This document shows positions 13,453 through 22,789 of a stretch of DNA of 64,000 nucleotides, piece after piece. Below the pieces are notes generated by a model. It was not told the origin of the DNA, made no database searches, and was given only the letters and a program-made list of their open reading frames with translations. The stretch covers positions 2,272,501 to 2,336,500 of the forward strand of contig NZ_CP047569.1 of the NCBI RefSeq assembly GCF_009903625.1, in the 5' to 3' direction. This DNA is from Microbulbifer sp. ALW1. Its GTDB lineage: Bacteria; Pseudomonadota; Gammaproteobacteria; Pseudomonadales; Cellvibrionaceae. A program made the position numbers and the translations under genes. Each line of letters starts with the position of its first letter. Position 1 is the stretch's first letter.

Positions 13453-14913
13453 ATGACGACAACGGTGGCAGAGGCCGGCAAGTTGCCGGACTATGACTAC
13501 AACATTGTGCGCCAGTTCACCATCATGTCGGTGGTCTGGGGCATTGTTGGAATGGGTGTCGGCGTATTGATCGCCGCACAGTTGGCGTGGCCAGCCCTCA
13601 ACGATATCTGGCAGCCCTTTACGCACTTTGGTCGTCTGCGTCCATTGCATACCAACGCGGTAATTTTTGCGTTTGGCGGCAGCGTGCTGTTTGCGACTTC
13701 TTATTATGTCGTGCAGCGGACCTGTCAAACCCGCCTGTGGGGTGGCTGGCTGATCCCGTTCACCTTCTGGGGTTGGCAGGTAGTGATTCTGGCGGCTGCG
13801 ATTACTCTGCCGCTGGGTTACACCTCCAGTAAGGAGTACGCCGAGCTGGAATGGCCGATTGATATTCTGATCGCTCTGGTTTGGGTCGCTTACGCAATAG
13901 TGTTTTTCGGTACTATCGCCAAGCGTAGAACCTCGCACATTTATGTAGCCAACTGGTTCTTTGGCGCCTACATCATCACCATTGCGGCGCTGCATATCGT
14001 CAACAACCTGGAAGTTCCGGTTTCCCTGTTCAAGTCCTACTCCATCTATTCCGGTACCAAGGATGCGATGATCCAGTGGTGGTACGGACACAACGCGGTA
14101 GGCTTCTTCCTGACGGCCGCCTTCCTCGGCATCATGTATTACTTCGTGCCCAAGCAGGCGGGCCGCCCGGTTTATTCTTACCAGCTGTCCATCGTGCACT
14201 TCTGGGCGCTGATCTCCATCTACGTATGGGCCGGTGGTCACCACCTGCATTACTCCGCGCTGCCGGACTGGACCCAGAGCCTGGCGATGATCATGTCCGT
14301 GATTCTGCTGGCACCTTCCTGGGGCGGCATGATCAACGGCATCATGACCCTGTCCGGTGCCTGGCACAAACTGCGCACCGACCCGACCCTGCGCTTCCTG
14401 GTGGTGTCTCTGTCCTTCTACGGTATGTCTACCTTTGAAGGCCCGATGATGTCCATCAAGACCGTAAATGCTCTGTCACACAATACCGACTGGACTGTGG
14501 GCCACGTACACTCCGGCGCCCTGGGTTGGGTTGCGATGATCTCCATTGGTGCCCTGTACCACCTGGTTCCGGTGCTGTGGAATCGCAAGCAGATGTACAG
14601 CGTGAGCCTGATCAATGCGCACTTCTGGCTGGCTACTGTCGGTACTGTGCTCTACATCGCCGCCATGTGGGTGAACGGTATTACCCAGGGTCTGATGTGG
14701 CGCGCCTTTAACGCCGACGGCACCCTGACTTATAGCTTCGTGGAAAGCGTGATCGCGAGTCATCCGGGCTACATCGTACGTTGGCTGGGTGGTGCTTTCT
14801 TCCTGACCGGTATGTTCCTGATGGCGTACAACGTGTTCCGCACCATTACCGACGAGCCGAAAGAGTCTGAAGTGCGTCACGACGAAAACCTGCCCGTCGC
14901 GAAGAATGTATAA
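13453..14913 (+). CDS. ccoN: cbb3-type cytochrome c oxidase subunit I CcoN
   Basis: CcoN is the catalytic haem-copper subunit of the high-affinity terminal oxidase. The 486-residue product is almost entirely membrane helices (about 12). Haem and copper ligand histidines are visible in [26 protein letters not shown] and [16 protein letters not shown]. It begins the ccoNOQP operon, 12 nt ahead of ccoO. The length is normal. Confidence 0.98.
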   Translation: MTTTVAEAGKLPDYDYNIVRQFTIMSVVWGIVGMGVGVLIAAQLAWPALNDIWQPFTHFGRLRPLHTNAVIFAFGGSVLFATSYYVVQRTCQTRLWGGWLIPFTFWGWQVVILAAAITLPLGYTSSKEYAELEWPIDILIALVWVAYAIVFFGTIAKRRTSHIYVANWFFGAYIITIAALHIVNNLEVPVSLFKSYSIYSGTKDAMIQWWYGHNAVGFFLTAAFLGIMYYFVPKQAGRPVYSYQLSIVHFWALISIYVWAGGHHLHYSALPDWTQSLAMIMSVILLAPSWGGMINGIMTLSGAWHKLRTDPTLRFLVVSLSFYGMSTFEGPMMSIKTVNALSHNTDWTVGHVHSGALGWVAMISIGALYHLVPVLWNRKQMYSVSLINAHFWLATVGTVLYIAAMWVNGITQGLMWRAFNADGTLTYSFVESVIASHPGYIVRWLGGAFFLTGMFLMAYNVFRTITDEPKESEVRHDENLPVAKNV

Positions 14914-14925
14914 GGGGAATCGATC

Positions 14926-15543
14926 GTGAAGAATCATGACATTGTTGAAAAGAACATCGGGCTGATGATCGTGCTGACCGTCATCGCGATCAGCTTTGGT
15001 GCCCTGGTGGAAATTGTTCCCCAGTTTTTTACCACCAACAATAACGAGCCACTTGCCGGTCTGAAGCCGCTTGGCGCGGTTGAGTTGGAAGGTCGCGACA
15101 TCTACATCCGCGAAGGCTGCCACGTTTGCCATACGCAAATGGTGCGTCCGCTGCGCGCGGAAGTAGAGCGCTACGGCCACTACTCCATGGCTCAAGAGCA
15201 CGTATATGAGCACCCATTCCTGTGGGGCTCCAAGCGGACCGGTCCGGATCTGGCGCGCGTGGGTGGTCGTTACTCGGACGAGTGGCACCGCGCACACCTT
15301 TATGATCCCCGCAATGTGGTCCCGGAATCCATCATGCCGTCTTACCCCTGGCTGTTTGACAATGTGGTAACCGGTGAACACACCGCGAGAAAGATGCGAG
15401 CGCTGCGCTCTGTCGGGGTGCCGTATACCGATGAAGATATTGCCAATGCAGGCAAGCCGTTCGTCGGTGGTCGGGTCACCGAAATCGATGCGCTGGTCGC
15501 TTACCTGCAGCAGCTGGGTATCCTGGTACAGCAGAAACGCTAA
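14926..15543 (+). CDS. ccoO: cbb3 oxidase subunit II CcoO (monohaem cytochrome c)
   Basis: The 205-residue protein has one N-terminal membrane anchor (about residues 10-30). A periplasmic domain with one haem-binding motif follows (CHVCH, in [15 protein letters not shown]). Methionine ligand candidates lie in the [10 protein letters not shown] stretch. It starts at GTG 14926 with AGGGGA just upstream, 12 nt after ccoN. It passes electrons from CcoP to CcoN. Confidence 0.97.
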   Translation: MKNHDIVEKNIGLMIVLTVIAISFGALVEIVPQFFTTNNNEPLAGLKPLGAVELEGRDIYIREGCHVCHTQMVRPLRAEVERYGHYSMAQEHVYEHPFLWGSKRTGPDLARVGGRYSDEWHRAHLYDPRNVVPESIMPSYPWLFDNVVTGEHTARKMRALRSVGVPYTDEDIANAGKPFVGGRVTEIDALVAYLQQLGILVQQKR

Positions 15544-15556
15544 TCGGGGGTAACCA

Positions 15557-15781
15557 GTGGATATCAATATTCTGCGGCAGATTGCAGTAGTACTCGGGGC
15601 CCTGGCGTTCCTTGCTATCTGCTGGTGGGCCTTTTCCCCAAAGCGCAAACAGCGCTTTGAGGAAGATGCCAAGCTGCCGTTCGCGGATGAACAACAAACT
15701 TCTGACAAGGCCGCTCACAAGAGCGAAACCAGTACCGGCGATGCGGCCGGTGAGAAACAGGAACAGGGGCAGGACAAATGA
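15557..15781 (+). CDS. ccoQ: cbb3 oxidase subunit CcoQ
   Basis: A 74-residue protein starts at GTG 15557 after a GGGGG-containing leader. One membrane helix (about residues 8-27, ending CWWAFSPKRK) is followed by an acidic, Lys/Glu-rich cytoplasmic tail. This is the usual small CcoQ form that stabilises the complex. Its stop overlaps the ccoP start by 4 nt (ATGA), indicating translational coupling. Confidence 0.9.
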   Translation: MDINILRQIAVVLGALAFLAICWWAFSPKRKQRFEEDAKLPFADEQQTSDKAAHKSETSTGDAAGEKQEQGQDK

Positions 15782-16686
15782 GTACATTTTGGAGTGTTTG
15801 GGTAATTGTGCTCACCCTCGCCAATCTTGGATTGGTAACTTGGGTTCTTTTCGCAAACCGCAAAGTTGCGGTAAACGACCAGGACGATCCGGAAAACCGC
15901 ACCACAGGCCATGTGTACGATGGCATTGAGGAGTACGACAACCCACTGCCCAAGTGGTGGTTCCTGTTGTTCGTGCTGACGCTGGTGTTCTCCGCCATTT
16001 ACCTGGTGATTTACCCGGGTATGGGTAACTTCAAAGGGGTCGCTGGCTGGACCTCCGTGGGTGCACTGAAAGCCGATCAGGCCAAGGCCCAGGCAGAATT
16101 CAAAGAGTCTTTCGGCCAGTACGTAGACATGCCGCTGGAGAAAATTGCTGAAAGTCGTGAGGCCCTGAAAATGGGTGCGCGGATTTTTGCCAACAACTGC
16201 TCGGTTTGTCATGGCGCGGACGGTGGTGGCAATTACGGCTTCCCGAATCTGACCGACAGCGACTGGCTTTATGGCGGTACTCCGGAGAAGATCCTCGAAA
16301 CTCTGCATAACGGCCGTCAGGGCCTGATGCCTCCGCAAGGCCCGATTATCGGTGAAGAGGGCGTGAAAAATGCTGCGGAATACGTTCTGGCAATGAATGG
16401 ACTGGAGCATGATGCGGCGATGGCAGAGCAGGGCAAGCAGGTCTTCGGTACTGTGTGTATGGCTTGTCACGGCGCGGACGGCAAAGGTAATCAAGCGCTG
16501 GGTGCGCCGAACCTGACCGACAATATCTGGCTCTATGGTGGTACCCGCGAGGAAATCCAGCACACCATTCGCGGTGGCCGTAGCAACCACATGCCGGCTC
16601 AGAAAGAAAAACTGCGCGAAGACAAAATTCGTCTGGTCGCAGCCTATGTCTACAGCCTGTCTCGTCAGGATGAAGTTCAGCAGTAA
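15778..16686 (+). CDS. ccoP: cbb3 oxidase subunit III CcoP (dihaem cytochrome c)
   Basis: The 302-residue protein has two N-terminal membrane segments (about residues 5-24 and 58-80), then two periplasmic cytochrome c domains with CSVCH and CMACH haem motifs. Each domain ends in the expected methionine-containing loop (GLMPPQG and NHMPAQ). It accepts electrons from soluble cytochromes or the bc1 complex. It is the last gene of ccoNOQP. Confidence 0.97.
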   Translation: MSTFWSVWVIVLTLANLGLVTWVLFANRKVAVNDQDDPENRTTGHVYDGIEEYDNPLPKWWFLLFVLTLVFSAIYLVIYPGMGNFKGVAGWTSVGALKADQAKAQAEFKESFGQYVDMPLEKIAESREALKMGARIFANNCSVCHGADGGGNYGFPNLTDSDWLYGGTPEKILETLHNGRQGLMPPQGPIIGEEGVKNAAEYVLAMNGLEHDAAMAEQGKQVFGTVCMACHGADGKGNQALGAPNLTDNIWLYGGTREEIQHTIRGGRSNHMPAQKEKLREDKIRLVAAYVYSLSRQDEVQQ

Positions 16687-16712
16687 GGATTTGCGCTGAA
16701 TAGAAAGTAGCG

Positions 16713-16762
16713 TTGAGTGGTGGTTGATCACCGGCAAGCGATTGCCGGGTGCCACCACTCAA
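16713..16762. other. Long imperfect stem-loop between ccoP and ccoG
   Basis: Outer arms TTGAGTGGTGG (16713-16723) and CCACCACTCAA (16752-16762) are perfectly complementary. An inner stem CACCGGCAA / TTGCCGGGTG with a GCGA loop continues it with one bulged G. There is no T run, so it looks more like an mRNA-stabilising or processing hairpin at the end of ccoNOQP than a simple terminator. Confidence 0.7.
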
Positions 16763-16856
16763 TTCGCCGGGAAGGGCACCGCAGGGAAGAAGAACAAGCC
16801 TCATTGCATCAACTGCAGTCACGCCCGAACCGCTTAATGTCGGGAAGCGAGGTTTT

Positions 16857-18272
16857 GTGAGCGATAGAATACCCACCCGGGAAGAGCAGGATGGCGATGG
16901 TGAAGTCCGCTATCGCATGCTCTACGAGTCTGATGACAAAGTTTATATCCGCCATATTCGCGGTGTTTTCACCCGTATTCGCAAGTACACGGGCTTGCCG
17001 CTGCTGCTGGCGTTTTTCTTTATCCCCTGGCTCAATATCGATGGGCATCAGGCGGTACATTTTGACCTCCCCGCGCGCCAGTTTCATATTCTCTGGACCA
17101 CCTTCGGCCCTCAGGACGGTTTCCTGCTCGCCTGGTTATTGATCATTGCGGCCTTTGCGCTGTTTGCGGTGACTACCTGGTTGGGGCGAGTATGGTGCGG
17201 TTTTACTTGCCCGCAGACGGTCTGGACCCTGATGTTTATCTGGGCCGAGCGGGTGTGTGAGGGTGATCGCAGCAAGCGCATGAAGCTGGATGCGGCCCCC
17301 TGGAGTGCGGAAAAGGTACTGCGCAAGACCGGTACCCACGCCATCTGGTTGCTGATTTCCCTTGCCACCGCCCTGGCATTTGTCGGGTATTTTTACGGCA
17401 TCCGCGACCTGGTAGTGGATCTGGCTACCTTAAAGGCCCATCCGCAGGGTGCATTCTGGGTCGCCTTTTTTACCTTTGCGACCTACATGAACGCGGGCTT
17501 TTTGCGCGAGCAGGTGTGCAAGTACATGTGCCCCTATGCGCGCTTCCAGTCGGTGATGTACGACAAGGACACCCTCGCGGTTTACTATGACGCCCAGCGC
17601 GGTGAAGCGCGCGGCCCGCGAAAAAAAGGCATCGATTACAAAGCCCAGGGCATGGGCGACTGTATTGACTGCTACTGGTGTGTCCAGGTTTGCCCCGTCG
17701 ATATCGATATCCGTGATGGCATGCAATACGAGTGCATCAACTGTGGCTTGTGTGTGGATGCCTGCAACAGCGTCATGGACAAAATGGAATACCCCAAGGG
17801 GTTGATCCGCTTCACTTCTGAAGATGAACTGGAGACCGGCAAGACTAATTTTGCACGCCCCAGATTGTTTGGGTACGGTCTGGTGCTGTTGCTGATGGCT
17901 GGGCTGTTCGCGCAGCAGGTCGTCACCCGCTCCCCGGTCCAGGCTGAGGTACTGCGGGATCGCGGTGCGAGGATGTATCGCATTTCCCAGGGGATGGTCC
18001 AGAACGTCTATACCGTCAAAATCAACAATATGGATCAGAAACCGCATGAGTTTAGCGTGCGGATCGAAGGGAAGGCCGGTTATGACTACTCGCTGCGTAT
18101 GCAGCGGGGGATTCCGGTAAGCCCGGGTGAGGTATATTCCGTGCCAATTCGGGTCAGTGTGCCCCGGGAGCAGTTGAAAGATACCAAGCACGATATCGTG
18201 ATTGTTATTCAGGCCAAAGACGCCCCGGAACTGGAAGATCGGCACAAAACGGTATTTATCGGTCCCAAGTAG
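16857..18272 (+). CDS. ccoG: Cytochrome oxidase accessory protein CcoG
   Basis: CcoG is a membrane iron-sulfur protein that assists copper delivery to the cbb3 oxidase. The 471-residue form starts at GTG 16857 (VSDRIPTREE); a longer frame to 16749 has no ribosome site and reads through the hairpin region. Membrane helices, the WCGFTCPQTVW loop, CKYMCPYARFQSVM and two ferredoxin clusters (CIDCYWCVQVCP and CINCGLCVDACN) are all present. A C-terminal immunoglobulin-like domain follows. Confidence 0.95.
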   Translation: MSDRIPTREEQDGDGEVRYRMLYESDDKVYIRHIRGVFTRIRKYTGLPLLLAFFFIPWLNIDGHQAVHFDLPARQFHILWTTFGPQDGFLLAWLLIIAAFALFAVTTWLGRVWCGFTCPQTVWTLMFIWAERVCEGDRSKRMKLDAAPWSAEKVLRKTGTHAIWLLISLATALAFVGYFYGIRDLVVDLATLKAHPQGAFWVAFFTFATYMNAGFLREQVCKYMCPYARFQSVMYDKDTLAVYYDAQRGEARGPRKKGIDYKAQGMGDCIDCYWCVQVCPVDIDIRDGMQYECINCGLCVDACNSVMDKMEYPKGLIRFTSEDELETGKTNFARPRLFGYGLVLLLMAGLFAQQVVTRSPVQAEVLRDRGARMYRISQGMVQNVYTVKINNMDQKPHEFSVRIEGKAGYDYSLRMQRGIPVSPGEVYSVPIRVSVPREQLKDTKHDIVIVIQAKDAPELEDRHKTVFIGPK

Positions 18273-18316
18273 GTCCAGAGTAAATGCGTGCTATCCGCGC
18301 GCCGAGTAGATAAATA

Positions 18317-18874
18317 GTGGTTGATAAGCGAGAGCGACAGAGAGTGGATAACGTAGAGCGGGCGCCGGCGCCCTGGTACCGCGAACCTTGGTTTTGGGCG
18401 GTGATGGCGCCACTTATTCTGGTCGTGATTGTTTCGGCGGTTATGGTTTCCATTGCGGTGCGTTACAGCGACGATGTGGTGAGTGACACATACTACAAAG
18501 ACAGTCGCATGTACCACTTCAGTGCGGAGCAGGATCAGCGCGCTAGAGCGCTGAACCTGGCTGCCATGGTGTTGTTTTCACCGGCCGACAAGGTGGTTTC
18601 CCTGGATCTGCGCGGCCAGATCGAGTATCCGGAAAAGCTGTTGTTGACCCTGAGTCATCCGGTCGAAGCCGACCTGGATGAGCATATCGTGCTGGAGCAG
18701 GTGTCGATTGGGCGTTACCAAGGCAGGGTGCAGGCGCCGTTGCAGCACCGCTGGTACCTGCAATTGTTGCCAGAGTTGGATCCGGAGCAATTCCGGGATG
18801 CCCAGTGGCGCCTCCGCGGTGAAATCAACTTTGAACTTGGCAACGGAGTGCCCCTGAAGCCCGTCGAGCAGTGA
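18317..18874 (+). CDS. ccoH: FixH/CcoH family cbb3 assembly protein
   Basis: A 185-residue protein starts at GTG 18317. It has one membrane helix (about residues 28-52, in PWFWAVMAPLILVVIVSAVMV) followed by a periplasmic beta-rich domain with YYKDSRMYH, typical of FixH. It sits between ccoG and the copper ATPase as in ccoGHIS loci. It overlaps the next gene by 4 nt if that starts at GTG 18871. Confidence 0.9.
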   Translation: MVDKRERQRVDNVERAPAPWYREPWFWAVMAPLILVVIVSAVMVSIAVRYSDDVVSDTYYKDSRMYHFSAEQDQRARALNLAAMVLFSPADKVVSLDLRGQIEYPEKLLLTLSHPVEADLDEHIVLEQVSIGRYQGRVQAPLQHRWYLQLLPELDPEQFRDAQWRLRGEINFELGNGVPLKPVEQ

Positions 18875-21399
18875 GTCCGATGACCGAACAGCTTGCCAGT
18901 GCCTCTGCGAATTCCACACCCTCAATTCCTCCAGCGGGTTGTTATCACTGCGGCCTGCCTGTCGCCGAGGGGAGCCACTACTCCGTTTTGATCGATGGCC
19001 GCGAGCGCCCCATGTGCTGTCCCGGCTGTGAGGCAGTGGCGGGCGCGATTGTTGCCGGTGGCCTTGATAACTTCTATCGCTACCGCGAACAGAACAGTGA
19101 GCGTCCGGACACTACGGCACAACAGGACTCTTCCCCAAGCGGCAACTGGAGCGCTTACGATCTACCTGAAGTGCAGGGTGAGTTTGTGCGCGATTTCGAC
19201 GCCTTGCCGTCCTCCCATTCTGCCGATTCTCCTCTGCGCATTGCCAGTTTGCTCGTCGGCGGCATTACCTGCGCCGCCTGCGTTTGGTTGATCGAAAAAC
19301 ACCTGCTGGCACTCCCGGGGGTGGAGCGGGTTTCGGTCAATGCCAGTACCCACCGCGCGCAGGTGGTATTCAACCCGGCATTGATCGCCGTCAGTCAGTT
19401 GTTTGCAGCCCTTGCCAGTATCGGTTACCGCCCGGCACCCGCCACGGCTGCCAACGGCGAGCGCCTGATATTGCAGGAACGCCGTGCGGCTATGCGTCGC
19501 CTTGGTGTCGCGGGTCTGGGTACCATGCAGGTAATGATGTTCGCCATCGCGCTGTATTTCGGGGCGAGCAAGGGCATCGACAGCCAGTTTGAGCAGTTTT
19601 TCCGCTGGGTATCCCTGATCGTCGCAACGCCGGTGGTTTGCTATGCCGCGCAGCCGTTTTTTGCCGCTGCCTGGCGCGCTCTGCGCAGCGGCCAACTGGT
19701 CATGGATGTACCTGTCTCGCTGGCGATCGGCCTGGCTTACGGTGCCAGTGTCTACGCCACCGTATTCGAGACCGGCGAGGTTTATTTCGAGTCGGTGTCC
19801 ATGTTCACCTTCTTTTTATTGCTGGGGCGATCGGTCGAGATGCGTGCGCGCCACCGGGCGGGCCTGGCCAGTGGCGGCTTAGCGCAATTGTTGCCCCTGG
19901 CCGCGCTGCGTTTGCACGCGGGCAGCGGCGCGGTGGACTCGGTTCCGGTGACCGCTCTTGTCGCGGGAGACCGGATACTGCTGCGCCCCGGCGATACGGT
20001 GCCCGCGGATGGCATGGTGGTTGAGGGTGCCAGCGGGGTGGATGAGTCCATACTCACCGGGGAGTCCGCACTACAGCAGAAATCGGCTGGCAGTCAGGTG
20101 TTTGCCGGAAGTGTCAATGGTGATTCCTCACTCACCGTGCGGATTACTGCCGCGGGTAAAAGCACCCGCCTGTCTGCGATCGAAAAGCTGGTAGAGCGGG
20201 CGCAACTGGACAAGCCGACACAGGTAGCGTTGGCAGACCGTATAGCGGGGCGTTTTATTGCCGCCGTCTTGTGTATTGCCGTCGCCGCTTTTGTCTTCTG
20301 GTGGCAGCAGGCGCCGGATCGCGCCTTCTGGATTGCCCTGTCGGTGTTGGTGGTGACCTGTCCCTGTGCCCTGTCACTGGCTACGCCCGCGGCGCTGGCG
20401 GCAGCAACCTTACGCTTGCAGCAGCTGGGGTTGCTGGTGGCTCGTGGGCATGTGCTGGAAACCTTGCCCCAGCTTACCCGGGTCATCTTTGACAAAACCG
20501 GAACCCTTACCGAAGGGGAGCCGCGATTGCGCAGTATTCAGCTGCTGCGCCCCGGCTGGACTGAGGAGGATGTCAGGGATATCGCGGCTGGCCTGGAAGC
20601 CAAGAACAACCACCCGCTGGCGCGGGCTTTCCGTTCCTGGCGTGGCAATCGTGTGGCGCAGGAGTTGCGCTCCGTTACCGGATGCGGCGTGGCCGGGGTC
20701 TTTAACCAGATACCTTACCGGCTGGGGCGGGCGGATTTTGTGCTGGAGGAGTGCGCGGCCGACCCGCAAGGCGCGGTGCTGCCTGAAACCCCGAAAGGGG
20801 AGGGGCAGTGGCTGCTGTTGGGGGATTCTGCGGGGGCGATCGCCTGGCTGGGGTTGGGCGATGAAATGCGCCCCAGTGCCCCGGCGTCGGTCGCCCAGCT
20901 ACAGGCTGGAGGATTGGCAACGGAACTGCTGAGCGGTGATCAATCCGCAGAAGTGCCGCGCCTGGCAACGCTTACTGGTATTGACCATTATCGCGCTGGC
21001 GCTTCTCCGGAAGAAAAACTGTCGCACCTGCAGCAGCTACAGGGTCGTGGCGAACGACTGCTGATGGTGGGGGACGGTATCAACGATGTGCCGGTACTGT
21101 CTGGGGCCGACGTGTCGGTGGCGATGATGTCGGCGGCGGACCTGGCGCAATCCCGTGCGGACGCCATTTTATTGCAGGGTGACCTGCGGGCTTTGCCAAG
21201 AGCCTTTGCATTGGCACGCAAGTGTCGCACAATTATTCGCCAGAACCTGACCTGGGCCATAGCGTATAACGCCCTGGCGTTGCCACTGGCGTTCCTCGGA
21301 CTGGTGCCTCCCTGGGCCGCCGCGATTGGCATGTCGCTGAGTTCACTGATTGTGGTGGTCAACGCGCTGCGTTTGTCGCGCTGGCAGCCGCAGGGCTAG
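18871..21399 (+). CDS. ccoI: Copper-translocating P-type ATPase for cbb3 assembly (CcoI/FixI)
   Basis: CcoI exports copper for insertion into the cbb3 oxidase. The 842-residue product carries an N-terminal cysteine segment (MCCPGCEA), a heavy-metal-associated domain with GITCAACVW, and an A-domain with TGES. The membrane metal site CPC lies in VVTCPCALSLATP; DKTGT is the phosphorylation site and GDGIND the hinge. The start may be GTG 18871 or ATG 18880 (MTEQLAS); the former overlaps ccoH by 4 nt. Length and domain order are typical for the FixI branch. Confidence 0.96.
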   Translation: MSPMTEQLASASANSTPSIPPAGCYHCGLPVAEGSHYSVLIDGRERPMCCPGCEAVAGAIVAGGLDNFYRYREQNSERPDTTAQQDSSPSGNWSAYDLPEVQGEFVRDFDALPSSHSADSPLRIASLLVGGITCAACVWLIEKHLLALPGVERVSVNASTHRAQVVFNPALIAVSQLFAALASIGYRPAPATAANGERLILQERRAAMRRLGVAGLGTMQVMMFAIALYFGASKGIDSQFEQFFRWVSLIVATPVVCYAAQPFFAAAWRALRSGQLVMDVPVSLAIGLAYGASVYATVFETGEVYFESVSMFTFFLLLGRSVEMRARHRAGLASGGLAQLLPLAALRLHAGSGAVDSVPVTALVAGDRILLRPGDTVPADGMVVEGASGVDESILTGESALQQKSAGSQVFAGSVNGDSSLTVRITAAGKSTRLSAIEKLVERAQLDKPTQVALADRIAGRFIAAVLCIAVAAFVFWWQQAPDRAFWIALSVLVVTCPCALSLATPAALAAATLRLQQLGLLVARGHVLETLPQLTRVIFDKTGTLTEGEPRLRSIQLLRPGWTEEDVRDIAAGLEAKNNHPLARAFRSWRGNRVAQELRSVTGCGVAGVFNQIPYRLGRADFVLEECAADPQGAVLPETPKGEGQWLLLGDSAGAIAWLGLGDEMRPSAPASVAQLQAGGLATELLSGDQSAEVPRLATLTGIDHYRAGASPEEKLSHLQQLQGRGERLLMVGDGINDVPVLSGADVSVAMMSAADLAQSRADAILLQGDLRALPRAFALARKCRTIIRQNLTWAIAYNALALPLAFLGLVPPWAAAIGMSLSSLIVVVNALRLSRWQPQG

Positions 21400-21455
21400 C
21401 CCGCCATCGTAAAGGCGATGGCCGCGAAACGCTTTTAATCTTATTGAGGTAAGTC

Positions 21456-21713
21456 GTGGACAGTATTTTTCTACTGGTCCCCATTGTTGTTGTCTTTGTC
21501 GCCATCGCGGTGAAGCTGTTTTTCTGGGCGGTCAATAGTGGTCAGTACGATGACCTGGAAACCGAAGGGCGCCGGATACTCTTCGATGATGATGAGCCCA
21601 AACGCCCGCACAATCCCACTCCACCGCGCAATCCCGCTCCACCACTAACGCCTTCGGCCCCGCAAGCTGAACGTGCGAAAGCCCCTGCGCAAGACTCTCC
21701 GGAGCAGTCGTGA
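21456..21713 (+). CDS. ccoS: cbb3 oxidase maturation protein CcoS
   Basis: An 85-residue protein starts at GTG 21456 after TTGAGGT. One membrane helix (about residues 3-25) leads into the family signature FFWAVNSGQYDDLETEGRRILFDDD. A proline-rich tail follows. CcoS is needed for cofactor insertion into CcoN. Its stop overlaps the next start by 4 nt. Confidence 0.95.
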   Translation: MDSIFLLVPIVVVFVAIAVKLFFWAVNSGQYDDLETEGRRILFDDDEPKRPHNPTPPRNPAPPLTPSAPQAERAKAPAQDSPEQS

Positions 21714-22606
21714 TGGTGGACTGGAGCTACCTGGGCGCAGCCCTAGCGATTGGTTTTTTTGGTAGCAGTCACTGTATCGGTATGTGCGGTGGTATTTCCG
21801 GTGCGCTGGGTCTTGCGGTACCCGGGCAGCGGACCGCCTGGCCCCGCCTGCTGGGATACTCTACCGGGCGCGTCGCCAGCTATACCCTGATGGGGCTATT
21901 GGTGGGTACTCTGGGCGCCTATCTGGCGACGGATATTGCGGCCGGGCTGGCGCCCTTGCGAGTCCTCGCTGGGTTGATGTTGATTGCCATGGCCCTTTAC
22001 CTGGCGGATTGGTGGCGCGGTTTGGTGTGGCTGGAGCGGGGCGGTTCACTGCTCTGGAAGCTGGTACAACCATTGTCCCGACAGTTGCTGCCAGTCAACT
22101 CCACTCCCCAGGCCGTGGCACTGGGAGCGCTCTGGGGGTGGCTACCCTGTGGCCTGGTTTACAGCGCTTTGGCTTTCGCACTGGCTCAGGGCAATAGCTA
22201 CCAGGCTGCACTGGCCATGCTCGCCTTCGGACTCGGGACTGTGCCTGCGGTTATGGCCACTGGTGTTGCCGCGGCCCGCCTCAGAACCCTGGTGCAGAAG
22301 CCGGGAGTGCGACTGTTGATGGCGTTGCTGGTTTTGCTGTTTGGGCTCTGGACCCTGTGGGGTGCTCTGGGCCATGGACATGGGGCGCATGCGTCTGGGC
22401 ATGAGGCGGGGCACGAAACCGGGCATGGTAGTCATCAACATATGCATCACGGTACCCAAAGCGAGTCTCCAGAACCTGAGGCGCACAGCCATGAGGCTCA
22501 GCCTGGCGAACACCATCACGGTCACTCAAGTAGCACGCATGATGCTCCGGATATCGGCACCAGCGGCGGTGAAAGTGAGAATACCGGCAGCGCGCCTGGC
22601 GACTGA
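21710..22606 (+). CDS. Sulfite exporter TauE/SafE-like membrane protein with His-rich tail
   Basis: A 298-residue protein with about six membrane helices and the HCIGMCGGISGALGL signature of the TauE/SafE-like (DsbD-like transmembrane) proteins often encoded next to ccoS. After the last helix (about residue 220) a tail of roughly 70 residues is packed with histidine (HGHG, HMHH, HHHGH) and acidic residues, suggesting metal binding. Its coupling to ccoS and distance from the copper ATPase suggest a role in copper or redox handling during oxidase assembly; that is inference. Confidence 0.85.
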   Translation: MMVDWSYLGAALAIGFFGSSHCIGMCGGISGALGLAVPGQRTAWPRLLGYSTGRVASYTLMGLLVGTLGAYLATDIAAGLAPLRVLAGLMLIAMALYLADWWRGLVWLERGGSLLWKLVQPLSRQLLPVNSTPQAVALGALWGWLPCGLVYSALAFALAQGNSYQAALAMLAFGLGTVPAVMATGVAAARLRTLVQKPGVRLLMALLVLLFGLWTLWGALGHGHGAHASGHEAGHETGHGSHQHMHHGTQSESPEPEAHSHEAQPGEHHHGHSSSTHDAPDIGTSGGESENTGSAPGD

Positions 22607-22789
22607 CTTCCTTCCCCGGGCACTGCCCTGACCGCGACCGTGGCGATGGGCGCAGGAACTGGGTAAACTGGCGCAATTATGACCTGTGGTCTGGCCACTT
22701 TGGTTGGTACCTCCTGGTCGCGAAGAGGGCCCTGCTGCCGTATCACGCGGCAATGCGGTGTGCCATTGTGAGTGCCAGTTGGATTAACG

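Noticed and set aside
14476..15708. 410-codon frame antisense to ccoN-ccoO
   Set aside because: Lies opposite strongly conserved oxidase genes and shows no domain; a codon-bias shadow.
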